Shown: in pieces, positions 22,735 through 34,540 of the stretch | Numbering within the stretch: the first letter of the stretch is position 1 | Layout of the letters: each line of letters begins with the position of its first letter | From: Gigaspora margarita | Lineage: Eukaryota; Glomeromycota; Glomeromycetes; Diversisporales; Gigasporaceae | Assembly (NCBI GenBank): GCA_009809945.1 | Contig: WTPW01000436.1 | Span: forward strand, 199,177 to 263,176 | DNA length: 64,000 nucleotides | Direction: 5' to 3' | Notes under the pieces: model-generated | Database searches by the model: none | Told to the model about the DNA's origin: nothing | The model's input: the letters and a program-made list of their open reading frames with translations, nothing else | Position numbers and translations under genes: made by a program

Positions 22735-23200
22735 CAATGCACAGAATTTATAATTATTAAGAATCTTAATGATCATCACATTAATGCACAGAATTATGAT
22801 TGTTAAGGATCTTAATGATCATCACATTAGTATATGAATTATGCACAAAAATTATGATCGTTAAGAATCTTAATGATTGTAATGATCATAATATTAATGC
22901 ACTAACATCAAAATGATCATTAAAATTAATAATTAAGGAATCTTAATGATTTAATAATCATAACATGAGTGCACTAAAATTTTGATAATTAAGAATCTTA
23001 ATGATTGTGCACATTAGAGCACAAAAATTATGATTATAATTGTTAAAAATCTTAACGATTGTGCATGTTAGTACACAAAAATTATAATTATTAAGTATCT
23101 TAACAATTGTGCACATCTGTGTATAAAAATTATGATCATTAAGAAACTTAACGATTGTGCACATTAGTGCACAGAAATTATGTGATAATTTAAGATTAAT
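22735..23200. repeat. ~62-bp tandem array with GTGCAC and TTAATGATC words
   Basis: Seven or eight units alternate a GTGCACATTAGTGCAC block with AAAATTATGATNNTTAAGAA and TCTTAATGAT. The long minus-strand ORF across it (about 22958-23251) is a product of the repeat period, not a gene. The ends of each unit are self-complementary. Confidence 0.7.
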
Positions 23201-23394
23201 ACATGTCAATATATAGATTAATACTATGCACAATATGTGCACAAATTTCAACTTTTCGTGTGATAATGTGTATTAAATTTTTTGGATAATCAGTTTCCAT
23301 GCAGTTTTCATGCAGTGATCATAAAACCTGTGCTTACCTGCATACTATTTCATATTTTTATATACAATTCCGTGTATCAAGTTTTCATAAAAAT

Positions 23395-24725
23395 AAAATT
23401 GTACAGTTTTGTAAATTAATTGCTATTTTAAAGTTAAATTTAAATAGATAATACAGTATGATATACATCATTTTTCAATTTACGTCCTTCAAGATTGGCT
23501 TGTTATTCACAAATTTAAAATAGTAGATGTTATTTTACAAAAATTTCTATAAAGAATAAATTTACAAAATATAGATTAAATGCTTTTTTATAACATGTTG
23601 TGTAAAAAAAATTTTAAAAAGTTCTATTTTACACCCACATAATATCTCTAATAATTGTAACCTTTAGTTGCACTTGAATATTGAGTATATTTAACTAAGT
23701 TTTGTTTATAAGACCTTCAGCAACTTTAGATGAATTGGTAGAAAACTTAGTTAGTAATATGAACTTGCTTTGACTGCCAATTGCTTGTGAATATAGAGTA
23801 TTATAAACCCAATTATTCTAAATTTATTTTGATCAACATGTTCAGTTGCTTTATGCATGTTGCAAATTAGTTTATAAAAACTTTTGAATAAATAATTGTG
23901 TTCATAAATTTTCAGTCTGCTTAATTAAAATAAAGCTTTTCAACTAGGACTCCGAAGTCTAGGTCTAGCTGAACCTGGACTTGAACCCATACTTGAACTA
24001 TAGATGCCTGATGAAACTATTTTGCTATTGACAACATGATAAAACCATAAGTTTTATCAAGTTTCATTATTGACGAAACTTTAGTTTGTCAGGTTTTGTC
24101 ATTTTGCAGGCATCTAATTTGACTCATAGATTTTGAAAATTTTAGTTCCAGACTCAAACCAGAACCCAAAGTATTGACTCAAATATGATTATAGATTCAG
24201 TTCAGGTCTGGTCTGAAGTTCGCAAACCTGTCTAGATCTAGAATAAAATTATACAAGAAATAAATATCATATAGCCAAGAATCTCCTTTAATGTGTAGAA
24301 TTACTGAATTATGCAATTACAGCATTTTACTAATAGTAAAATTAATTACAGCCTGCATAGTATCTAATTTCTATAAAATTATATACCATAATGCTATAAT
24401 GACATAACGCCATAATGCTGTAATGCTGTAATGTTATAATACTGCAATTCCGTAATGCTGTAATACCACAATTACACAATATTGCAATAATACGATACTA
24501 TAACTACAGTATAATATTATAATATTATAATTAATTAGAGTTCCTACAAACCTGGATCAAATCAAACTTTAGACCAAGTTTGAGTTTGATTTGATTTCAA
24601 ATCAAACCTGAACTCAAATTAGCATTAAAAAAAATATTTGAGTTTGATTTGAAGCAAAATTTTTAGTTAAATTTGAGTTTGAATTGGGTTTGAGTTTGAA
24701 GTTTGCAAACTAGTTTAAGTTTGAA
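23395..24725. other. End of duplication, then low-complexity DNA
   Basis: Up to 23872 this matches copy 2. Beyond it lie a possible short hAT-like remnant (about 24003-24110, ends AGATGCCTGATGAAA and CAGGCATCT, related to the element at 16593), an ATAATGCTGTA microsatellite (24380-24500) and GAGTTTGATTTGA-type simple sequence (24580-24720). No gene seen. Confidence 0.5.
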
Positions 24726-26140
24726 TACTGTATATTGCCAAAAATAAGCTACCTTTGAAAATAAACTACCCTTTTTTTGGTTAAGAAATGCAAAAGCATC
24801 TTTGATCTGAAAATAAGCTAACCACAATCGATGAAAGTTTCTATATAGTAAAGTCCAAATTTTACTAAGCAAATCGGTTAAAGTTGCTTAATTGATAATC
24901 CGCCTGTCAACTGGAGAATAGGCGAAATGTGGCATCTTCCATCTAAAATTTTTTTACTACTAAGTTAACAATACATGTCCACTAATTGAAAGTTGTAGAG
25001 CTCGTCGAGACGCATCTAACGGTGGTTAGATCATCCAAATCGGCCCAGTGGATGGAAGATATCGTCGAAAAACGATTGGCCGACTATATAAAAATCCGTG
25101 ACGGAAATCGCATATGAAAATCACTATAGGCGAAATGTGGCGTGCCTCCATCTAAAACTTTTTTCTTACTAAGTTAACGATACATGCCCACTAATTGAAA
25201 GTTGTAGAGCTCGTCGAGACGCATCTAACGGTGGTTAGATCATCCAAATCGGCCCAGTGGATGGCGAGATATCATCAAAAAATGATTGGCCGACTATATA
25301 ATATAAAATCTCTATGTAAACATTGTTTACATAGAGATTTTATATAGTCGGCCAATCGTTTTTCGACGATATCTCTTCATCCACTGGGCCGATTTGGACG
25401 ATCTAACCACCATTAGACGCGTCTCGTCGAGATCTACAACTTTCAATTAGTGGGCATGAATCGTTAACTTAGTAAGAAAAAGGTTTTAGATGGAGGCACG
25501 CCACATTTCGCCTATAGTGATTTTCATATGAGATTTCCGTCACAGATTTTTATAGTCGTCCAATCGTTTTTCGATGATATCTCGCCATCCACTGGGCCGA
25601 TTTGGATGATCTAACCACCGTTAGATGCGTCTCGACGAGCTCTACAACTTTTAATTAGTGGACATGTATTGTTAACTTAGTAAGAAAAAAATTTTAGATG
25701 GAAGACGCCACATTTTACCTATTCTCCAGTTGACAGGTGGATTATCAATTAAGTAAACTTATTCAGAAGATCAAAATACATATACATTAAAATTTACAAT
25801 GAAATTTAAGAAATTTTTATTTTTGGAATTTAATATTTACTTTCAATGAAGAGATTAAAATTTTAATACCAAAATATATTCGTTAAACGTAAAAACTAAA
25901 AGTCAAATAATAAAAAGTACTCATATTTTGATGAAACACTTAGGATAGGTGTAGTATAGTTTTCCAAATAAGTTTACTAAGCATAAATAATAGATTTTTA
26001 TAGTAGAATTTAGACTTTACTATGTAGCTACAATTGGCAATTGACCAAAAATCGATTTTATCCAAAAATAAGCAATCACAGATTTTTTGTGTTCAAAATT
26101 GTCCAAAAAAAAGTTAGCTTATTTTTGGAAGCATGCAGTA
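24726..26140. mobile_element. TIR element family A, copy I, with nested palindrome
   Basis: The ends TACTGTATATTGCCAAAAAT and its rough complement near 26115-26140 match copy II (26148-27672) and copy III (34238-34540). The sequence is non-coding. It is split by the palindromic element 24892-25748. Confidence 0.65.
24892..25748. mobile_element. Giant palindromic element flanked by TTAA
   Basis: The element is almost a perfect palindrome about a centre near 25322 (GTAAACATTGTTTAC). Each arm holds two ~200-bp sub-repeats (CTAAGTTAACAATACATGTC ... GGCCCAGTGGATGG). It is flanked by TTAA at 24888-24891 and 25749-25752, and family A copy II shows the uninterrupted TTAA. TTAA targets are typical of piggyBac, but the ends (TTGATAATCC) lack the usual CCC, so superfamily is open. 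Related copies: 48206-48377 (fragment) and 57473-59294. Confidence 0.8.
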
Positions 26141-26147
26141 ATGTAAA

Positions 26148-27672
26148 TACTATATATTGCCAAAAATAAGCTACTTCCAAAAATAAACTACTCCTTCTAT
26201 TGGTCAAAAAACTTAAAAACATCTTTGACCTGAAAATAAGCTACCCCATGATCGATGAAAGTTGCTATATAGTAAAGTTCAAATTTTACTAAGTAAATGA
26301 TTAAAGTCGCTTAAGTAAACTTATTTAAGAAGAGTGTGGCGACTTAGAGAAGTTGGTAAGTTGTCACCCTCCAAGCGGCAGGTCTAGGGTCCAAATCCTA
26401 CTGCCGACGCTTTGAAAATAAAACCTGTGGTACGGTAACTATTGTTTTGTCGATCGGTCAGGTATATTACCTGTAATCCTTGGTTACCATCTAGAATAGT
26501 AGCTTTCAGGCATATTTGTATATCATTATACAGACAAATCCAAGGGACCGGAGAAATGGAAACCCATTTGGCAAGTCCCGAGTAAGAAGGTAGCAAAGAT
26601 CTTCAACAGTGCTACCAAAACTGGAGAATCGGAAACCAGAGCCAGAATATCAGATGAATAAAGACCCTCAGGGATGGGGGTTCGCCAACCTGTTCACCAG
26701 AGTCACACCGGAGGAAAAGAACCTATGCTATAGAAGTAGGTACCAAGGGAAGAAAGAACTATAGTGGCACCTAATGCTGGGTTAATCGACCCTTCCAGGC
26801 TAACTGGTTTGGAAGTTTGGAAAGCTGGTGTAAGGACCGGTAGGATGGTAGAGGTGGGTGCTAGAGTTGGAGCGAACCTTACAAGGGCATAAAGTAGGTC
26901 ACGATAGCGGTTTAATGGTTAGCCCTGACTGCAAGTATATAGGTAAAGCTGTAGCGTAAGTTACCGAAGTGTAGATAATACCTGGGACAGGGACTGCTCT
27001 ACCAAGTTTCTTGCGAGAATAAACTAGTCCTAAGGGCTATGGCAGTAAATAATCTGGGGTTCAGACTGACTATATATGTACTGCGAATACTGATGAAACA
27101 GTTGAGATTGGTCAAAGGAGCTGAAGATCAGAGAGTTTAAATAGGCAATTCTTGTAGTTGGATTGCAGGTATGGCATCTAGTGTGGAACCTTCAGGCAGA
27201 CCACTTAAATTAGACACCAAAAGTGTACGTGTGGCTAGTTGTACTCTCATCCAAGTGTGATTTTTCGATGTGTAAACTGAATAAATTCTATGCCCCAAGC
27301 AGGCACTTTGAAACCAAAAAAAAAAAAAAAAAAAACTTATTTAAGAACTTTTTATTAATTGGTTTTTAATTTTTATATTCAATGAAGAGATTAAAATTTT
27401 ATTAACAAAATATATTTTGATAAACATTAAAATTAAAACTCAAATAATAAAAATACTCCTATTTTGATGAAACTTTTAGCATATATGTAGTTAAGTCTTC
27501 CAAACAAGTCTACTTAAGCACTAATAATTGATTTACATAGTAAAATTTAGACTTTACTATGTAACAACTATTGGCAACTGACCAAAAATTGATTATATCT
27601 AAAAATAAGAATCCCAGATTTTGTGTCCAAAATCATCCAAAAAAGGTAGCTTATTTTCAGAAACATATAGTA
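26148..27672. mobile_element. TIR element family A, copy II, with nested retroelement
   Basis: Begins ATACTATATATTGCCAAAAA and ends with the inverted TAGCTTATTTTCAGAAACAT. The retroelement 26332-27332 sits inside it. Non-coding. Confidence 0.65.
26332..27332 (+). mobile_element. Long SINE-like retroelement with TSD
   Basis: A tRNA-like head (GTGGCGACTTAGAGAAGTTG, then a B-box-like GGGTCCAAATCC near 26390) is followed by a ~900-bp body and a poly(A) tail of about 20. The flanking direct repeat AAACTTATTTAAGAA (26317-26331, 27333-27347) is exact. The head recalls a Leu-type tRNA. At about 1 kb it is long for a SINE and has no ORF, so it depends on outside LINE machinery. It is the GC-richer relative of 2405-4065. 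Confidence 0.82.
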
Positions 27673-28015
27673 TATTTTATATTTTAAACAAGTTTATTTA
27701 AATACAAAGTAAGAATTAAGAAACTTGTTTAAAATTTAAAAATATATTTATATTATTCAAACTCAAATTAGTTTGCAAACTTCAAATCAAACTCAAATCA
27801 AACTTTGCATGAAATTTGAGTTTGGTTTGAGTTTGATTATTTTTTTATTTGAGTTTGGCTTGATTTCAAACTTTATAAAATTTATAGTTTGAGTTTGGTT
27901 TGATTTGGGGTTTGATAAAACTCAAATCAAACCCAGATCAAACTTTGAAACTCTATAATTAATTACTACTCAATACCCAGTCACTCCAAACTGGAAACTA
28001 ATTAGTAAAGATGCC
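27673..28015. other. CAAACTCAAAT simple-sequence stretch
   Basis: Repeats of CAAACTCAAATCAAACT and the complement; no gene. Confidence 0.6.
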
Positions 28016-28440
28016 TGACAAATGACCAGATCATTTATTATTAATGAATAATAAAACCATTTCATCAGATGGTGACTTCTAATTAACAAATTGACAATTA
28101 ATGAAACCCCTAACGATCAATGAAATGTATAACAAATTGATGAAACTATGACAAATTGATAAAACCTATACTGAACCTGATATGTTAATTCATACAAGAT
28201 AGCTAATTATCATGTTTATAAAAATTAAGAAGTGTTTTAATAACAATAATGATAGGAGCTAAAAAAACAATGTTTTAACAAAACAGCTGATAATAGTCTG
28301 ATAATGCATAATTAATAACAGCAATAGATAATCAATATAGATTGCATAACAATATTTATTTATTAATATATCCATTGTATTCTCATTATCCATCATGATT
28401 TTACTTATTTATGCATAACAAATCAAAAAATGAAATTAAG

Positions 28441-28956
28441 AGTAGGGAGTACATATTGCAAATTACATATAAAATTTGTGCTATTGATTTATTCTTTTTA
28501 AAATTTTGTAAAATTTTTTTAAGCAAATCATTTTTGAACTATTAAATAAAATTATAGAGCAGGTTTTTCAGATTCTAAAAAATAGCAAATTTATTAAAAT
28601 TGGTTGAATATTTGTCAAATTATGATGTTTAAATTTTAGGTATCAAAAGTTGTTTACAAAAATCATATGATAATCATATGATATCAATGAATCAAAATTA
28701 GTCATTTTTTGTGTAACTGAGAGAAATTTGAACCAATTGAAGGAAACTTTATAATATATAGAAGTCTAATTTTTTTAAATATATACTTTATTAAAATTTT
28801 ACTATTAAATAATTTGCATTTTGTTCGAGATATTATAAAATTTTAGTCAACTTTGATTACAACTGTAAAAGTTTTATTAGTAGCAAATTTTTAATTTCTA
28901 TATAAATCTCATTGTACTACTAAAATCATATAATAAATGATCTATGTACCCCTACT
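28441..28956. mobile_element. Small TIR element in decayed hAT copy
   Basis: Ends AGTAGGGAGTACA and TGTACCCCTACT are inverted and are flanked by TTAAG / CTTAA. The undecayed relative near 17105-17115 shows the uninterrupted context, so insertion is supported. The TSD may be TTAA. Non-coding, ~517 bp. Confidence 0.6.
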
Positions 28957-29608
28957 CTTAAATTTTGTAAATAAAACAAAGCAGAAGTTTAGAGTTAGAA
29001 GAGTATACAAAGCCAGTGTTGCTTGCTTTACCAACAATCAACACACTGACACTCCATTTTATGACAATCAATTTACTAACAGGCTTGTCTTACAGACAAC
29101 CAGTTTACTGATACTCAACTTACAGACAAGCTAACTTAATCGATAAACTTATTTTGTTGACAATTAATTCACCAACAATACACTTCACCAACAATACAAT
29201 TTACTAACAAGCTTATTTTGATAGCAATATAATTTATCAATAGTATGTTTCACTGACAATACATTCACCATTTTAGTTATTTGCACAGATAATACAAAAT
29301 CTGATTTTGTGAATAAACTAAGTGTGTGAGATAAAATTTAGAGTTAGGGTCTTAATGTTAGAGGCTATAGGATTAGAATAATTTTTATTATACATTCCTG
29401 TCATTTTTAATTAGTGTACAAGATCGATGTAAACATTAGTTTTTGCATATTTTCATTTTTTTCTTTTTTATACATGTTTAGATTCTTCATTAGGTTGATC
29501 TGGAATAGTCAAAATTTTGCACTTTCTGATTTGCTATTTTTTATCCAGGAGTTTGTATTACTCTGCTAATAAATGATGACATTTTACTGACAAATTAGAT
29601 CAAGTATT

Positions 29609-29656
<48 letters not shown>

Positions 29657-29950
29657 TTGTGCTTCGCTTAATCTTAATTTTGGCTCTTTTTTTTTTGTTA
29701 TATAAATCTAAGACAGGAGTAAGTCTTCACATGACCAAAAATTAGATCAAGTATCAATCACTTTTCTTTTTTTTTGTTTTATATAAATAATTTGATTCTT
29801 TGGTTAGTACTTGTTTTGTCTTTTTTTTTATTATATAAATCTAGCCCAGGAATAGGTTTTCATGTTTATAAATTAGGTCAAGTCTTGATCACTTTGTTTT
29901 TATATAAAATAATTTGATTCTTTTTTATTTGGTGCTTTTTATTATATTAA
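29609..29950. repeat. Poly-T run and ~120-bp imperfect tandem units
   Basis: A poly-T tract of over 40 bases is followed by about three units sharing TTATATAAATCTA and AATTAGATCAAGTATT. Confidence 0.55.
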
Positions 29951-30515
29951 TTCAAGCTACCTAATAGATAACTTGTTGGTGAAATGTATTGTCAGGAAAT
30001 GTACTGTCTGTAAAATGTACTTTTAGTGAATTATATTATCATTAAAATAAGCTTGTAGTAAATCAATTTTGTCAGTAAAATGTACTATTAGTGAATTAAT
30101 TGTTGACAAAATAAGCCTGTTGATTAAGTCAGCTTGTCTATAAGTTGAGTGTTGGTGAGCTGGTCATCTGCAAAACAAGCCTGTTGGTAAATTAATTGTT
30201 GATAAAGTGGGGTATCAGTGAGTTGATTGTCAGTGAAATAATACAGACCGTACAAAGTACATAAAGATAGAAGTTTAGGGTTAGGGTGTTAGTGTTGGAG
30301 ACTACAATAATAGATTGGTGCACATTATATTTAAAATTTTTTTCTTGCTATTTTTAATCAAGTATTTTTGCTTTCTTCCACTTTTATACATGTTCACAAT
30401 TTATATTGGACTTATCTAGAATTGACAAAATAAATGCATGCACAAATTTTGACTATTCTAGATTGATCTAACATAAATTTGAACATGTGTAAAAGAAAAA
30501 AGAAAAGGCCTTAAA

Positions 30516-32010
30516 GCAGATAGTATTTCTGTATTATGGCATTATGGCATTACAGCTTTGTGGCTTTACAGAATTATAGTATTACAGCTTTACAGCTTAT
30601 GGCATTATAGTTTTGTGGCTTTATAGCTTTATAGTTTATAGCAATTATAGCAAAAGAATACATCAATGCTATCACCATATTAATTTGTAAAATTAATTCT
30701 AGCTCAAACAGGTTTTAAACTTTCAAACAAGTTCAAAACTTTCAAACTAGACTTAAACTGAATCTGAACTAAGCCAAAGGTTTGATGGTTGAACTTGGGC
30801 CAAACTGAATTTTAACATAGTTTAAGTCTGAGTCTGGTTCAAATTTTAAATAAAACTCAGACTTGCCTAAAGTCTGGCCTCAGTTCAAGTTCGTTGGAGC
30901 TCTATTCTTAACAGTGCTAAATAAAAGCTTTTGAGTTATTCAATTTTAAGCTTTGAGGTACTAAAAAGTTGGATTCTATCCATCAATCTGTAGGTTTTTT
31001 CAGGCAAATTTGTTTGAAAAAATACTATAAATATACTTATAATCTACTTTTTTTAAAAAAATAAAATATAAAAATAAAATTTGATTTGATAATATTTAAA
31101 AATAGAATTTATTTTAGTAAAATTTAATTTCATAATATAAAAAAAAATTATAAGTTGCTTATAAGCTAAAAATAGACAATTTAAAAAAAATTTTAATCAA
31201 AAATTATTTACGAATTCTTGGTAAACTTATTAAATATTAGCTCTATCTAATACAATTTTGTAGTTTATAAAAAGGATCACAACTTTAATTATTGCAACTT
31301 TTGTAATTTATTTGTAAAAAATTAAGCCTTGTATTATTTACACAAATTTTTTATATAGGCAGTAATATATAAATTAAGAAAAGTTAATGAAAATTTTATA
31401 ATAAAAATTTTTAAATAAAAACTTTAAAGTTTTATTGTATAAAAGTTTTTTAATAATTTTAAAAAATTTTTCTTAAAAAATGTATTTTATAAAAAAGTAT
31501 ATCTATATACATAATAAATTTTTGTTTTTTTAATTTGTTTTTTTAACTAGCAATTCTGCCCTTATTATAAGAAAAATGTATATATTCTACATCACTTTAA
31601 TTCTTTGGCTGCTAATTAGAACCCTTTCTTTTTTCTAATAAAGACTCACTAATACTACATAAAGTCTGCTAGATGTGATCTGCCTGGCAATATTTTCACT
31701 CATATATGGGGTCTACAACATACTATGAGATACCACAAATTACTATTGGTTTGTTGCAAGACCTTATTGAGATTGCTTCCTTTCTTTAAATCTTTCTCAC
31801 CTTGCTTCCACAATAGAATAATTCCATCAATTTATCAACAAGAAAAAAATTTTGATAAGGAAAAAAAGAAGATAAAAAAAGAAGGAAAGCTACTCAACCT
31901 ATATGAAAGCCCAAATACAATAAAAGAAAAAGAAACAAGATGAGAAAAACAAAGAACAAAAAACTAATCTTGATAATTACAGAACTAATTATCTATACTT
32001 AAAAATTATA
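30516..32010. other. Low-complexity stretch
   Basis: TTATGGCATTACAGCTTT-type repeats (30530-30660) and AACTTTCAAACTAGACTTAA-type simple sequence (30690-30900), then plain AT-rich DNA. A 72-residue plus-strand ORF at 31725-31943 is lysine-rich with no motif; I do not call it a gene. Confidence 0.5.
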
Positions 32011-32012
32011 TA

Positions 32013-32713
32013 CAGTTAGACATCTCTATAGTCACACCTTATATAGTCACATCTTTATATAAGTACCCAATATTGTGCAATAGACTTAAATATAGTAAAA
32101 AAACTCCTTATAGTCACAAATCACCTATAATCACTATTACAAAAAAATTTTGATTTTTTTATCAATTTTAACCAAATATGGATTAAAAAATCTGATTGGC
32201 CAATATTCATATTTATGTTTATTTAAATATTCTATTAAAAATTCTTAAGGTTTGATAGCAAATAACTTTCAATGCAGCAGTCCAATTTAAATAAAACAAC
32301 CACCAAAATGTTCATCTCAATGAGACGATTCTTATGAGCCCAAAATCATTAAAATCCAATCACAGGCTCCTGAGATCATTAAGAATTTGTGTCACTTCAC
32401 ATGTTTAAGAATTGATTAAATTTAAATCTCTAGGCAAAAAATCCTTAATGATCTTAGCATTTTATAACCAGATTTGACAATTTTATACTCTTTAGAAAAC
32501 ACTCTAGTGGTTATTTTATCCAAATTGGGCCACTGGATCAAAATTATTCATTATCAAATATTTTAAATTTTTTGATAGTATTTCAAATATGTGCAAATAT
32601 ATTACTAATTGACCTTGGTCATGTGACCACAACAGAGTATTTTATTTATAGTCACACTTCTATACAATTACCAAAATAGGGTGTGACCAACTTGTGATAT
32701 AGAGAGGTCTGAC
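32013..32713. mobile_element. pogo/Tc1-like MITE
   Basis: Ends CAGTTAGACATCTCTATA and TATAGAGAGGTCTGACTG are inverted and are flanked by TA (32011-32012, 32714-32715). CAGT..GACCTCTATA ends with TA targets are typical of pogo/Tigger-type elements. The 701-bp interior has no transposase. Sub-terminal TATAGTCACA words repeat on both sides. Confidence 0.78.
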
Positions 32714-34237
32714 TGTAATACTATATAGTACCACTACTAAGATATTATATATAATAAAACAATAGATATAAAAAACAAAAAAGAAAAACAAAAAACAAAA
32801 ACACTAATTTAAGTTGATATGAAATTTTTACAGTCTATCCAAGACACCTCTGACACATTATTCACTATTGATATTGCAGCCAAATGCTTCACTTGTGATG
32901 CTAATTCAAATTAGGTAAGCATAGCCCAGATTTGGAATCATGAGATGGATGCACTGAACTAGAATGCTAGGACCACAATTGGTAGCACAGCTACATTAAG
33001 GGTAGAGTACAATGTTGATCATTTTTATGTAAAATTGATATATGAAAAAATTTTATATAGGTATCACAAAAATGCTATATATAAAAATTTTTTAAATTGC
33101 AATCAATTTTAACTAAAAATTTGTGCCACATAGATCAAATCATTCCTTTTATAGTAGTTAAACTTTAAATACTTGTACTATTTAAAAAGACCTATATGTA
33201 TATATCATAAAGTTTTCCGTAGTAACTCCAAATTCTTCATAGTTACACAAAATCATTGATTCTAATTGGTTTATATCATATAATTTTTGGGATCAATTTG
33301 TAATACCCAATCTTTAAACATATGTTTCTTAGTGAGGATCTAACCAATTTTAATGATTTTACTACTATTAGAATCAGAAAAACCTATTCTACAACTTTTT
33401 TAGAAATTTAAAGTAGTTAACTTAATATAATTTTTTTAATTTTAAAAAGAAAAAAATTTTACAATTCATTTTATATATAATTTGCAAATAGTATGTATAC
33501 TCTACGCTTAAGAAAAAAAATGTGTATGGAAGGTTTTTAAAAAAGAAGACACAAATACCTTCAGTAGAAATCTGGTTGAATACAGGTTGGACATCTCTAG
33601 TAAAATTCTGGTTGAAGAAGTTAGGACAAGTCCAGTTAAACCCTCCAGTTGAAAAAAACAGGCTTCTGGATATATTCCAGTTAGAAAAAACATTTGGCCA
33701 AATCTGGTTAAATCCTCTGGTTGTGTATAGGTCAACTAATATAACTTGGTTGTAGGTAACTTAGAAATAAAATTAGGATGTTCCAGCTAGTAGATCATGT
33801 GAGTTAGAGAACTGCAGACCTGATAATGAGGTTCTATACCATGGGGCCAGAGACCCAGAACATCAATTGATAGACTTAACAAAATCATGTACGCTGCTCT
33901 TAAATAAAGAAGCACCAACTGTGCCCTGACAACTATAAGTCAAAAGGTTAAAATAAAAAAAAATATATATATATATATAATAACAACTAATTAGAAGACT
34001 ATTAAATTAACTTTGTAAATTAAACTCAAGAATATGACTTTGCTTATGCAAAAGTTTATAATTTGCTAAAAAAATAAGTTGTTTCTATAGTGATATAAAA
34101 AAAATCTATATCTACAAACTAATAATTTTTGTGTCTTTTGCTTTGCATTTGTTTATTATATTGATGTACCATTTATATAATTCCTAAAAATCTTAGCATA
34201 CAGTACATACAGTACATACTGTATATTGTGAAAGTGG
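32714..34237. other. Non-genic stretch with a SINE-like tail
   Basis: No gene. Positions about 33540-33760 carry repeats of CTGGTT / AACCAG words giving ORFs on both strands that look like repeat artefacts. Positions 33820-33890 (CCAGAGACCCAGAACATCAA) resemble the 3' body of the SINE at 3101-3636. TACAGTACATACAGTACATA near 34200 is a short tandem repeat. Confidence 0.45.
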
Positions 34238-34540
34238 TACCATATATTTTTTAAAAATAAGCTATCTTTTTTGGCATAAAATTACACAAAAAATTGTAAA
34301 GGTAGCTTATTTTCAAATTGTTGAATTTTTTGAAAAATTGAAAAGTAACTAATAAAAAATTGTTCAAATAATAACAAATTTTTATTATAAGTGTATTTTG
34401 ATATCTTGAACAACTTTATATAATGGCACATTTGAAATTTACTTAGTAAAATTTAGACTATTATATATAGCAACATTTGGCAATTTCTCTTAAAATTTTG
34501 AAAAAAATGAGAGGATAGTTTATTTTTGGAAATATATGGT
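34238..34540. mobile_element. TIR element family A, copy III (short)
   Basis: Ends ACCATATATTTTTTAAAAAT and its inverted form near 34520-34540 enclose AAAATAAGCTA-type words as in copies I and II. It has no nested insertion. Confidence 0.55.

Larger units (their letters stand above)
21386..23394. mobile_element. ~2-kb insertion specific to duplication copy 1
   Basis: Copy 2 joins ...TTAGTGCATG directly to AAATTGTACCG at about 47730, while copy 1 has about 2 kb between these points. The insert contains several tandem repeats and no recognisable gene. Both ends hold a CACGGAAT / ATTCCGTG word that could be part of a terminal inverted repeat, but I found no clear TSD. Class unknown. Confidence 0.55.
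8821..23872. repeat. Segmental duplication, copy 1
   Basis: This block aligns collinearly with 36947-48206. Shared sequence includes the histidine kinase gene, its 3' flank (8821-10014) and its 5' flank (18102-23872). Copy 1 is longer, mainly because of insertions absent from copy 2: 16593-18068, 19690-19893, about 19256-19555, and about 21386-23394. Divergence is uneven: near-identical tracts alternate with tracts of several percent difference. Boundaries are by eye. Confidence 0.85.
28016..30515. mobile_element. Decayed copy of the 16593 hAT family with nested insertions
   Basis: From TAAAGATGCCTGAC at 28016 the text follows the element at 16593-18068 with many C-to-T and G-to-A changes up to about 28435. 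It resumes at 28961 (AATTTTGTAAATAAA) after a nested element, and again near 30250-30510. The part between about 29000 and 30240 holds arrays of ACCAACAAT / TGACAAT words in one sense, then the other, plus a poly-T run. No right terminus was found. No gene. Confidence 0.55.

Noticed and set aside
22735..23200. CRISPR-like repeats
   Set aside because: Units are degenerate and contiguous, with no unique spacers and no cas genes, in a eukaryotic context.
22958..23251. 97-residue minus-strand ORF with repeated ALMCTIVKILN
   Set aside because: It is a translation of the ~62-bp tandem array; unit length and frame explain its openness.
33508..33755. 75- and 77-residue ORFs on opposite strands
   Set aside because: Both come from the same CTGGTT repeat; no domain and no homologue recognised.
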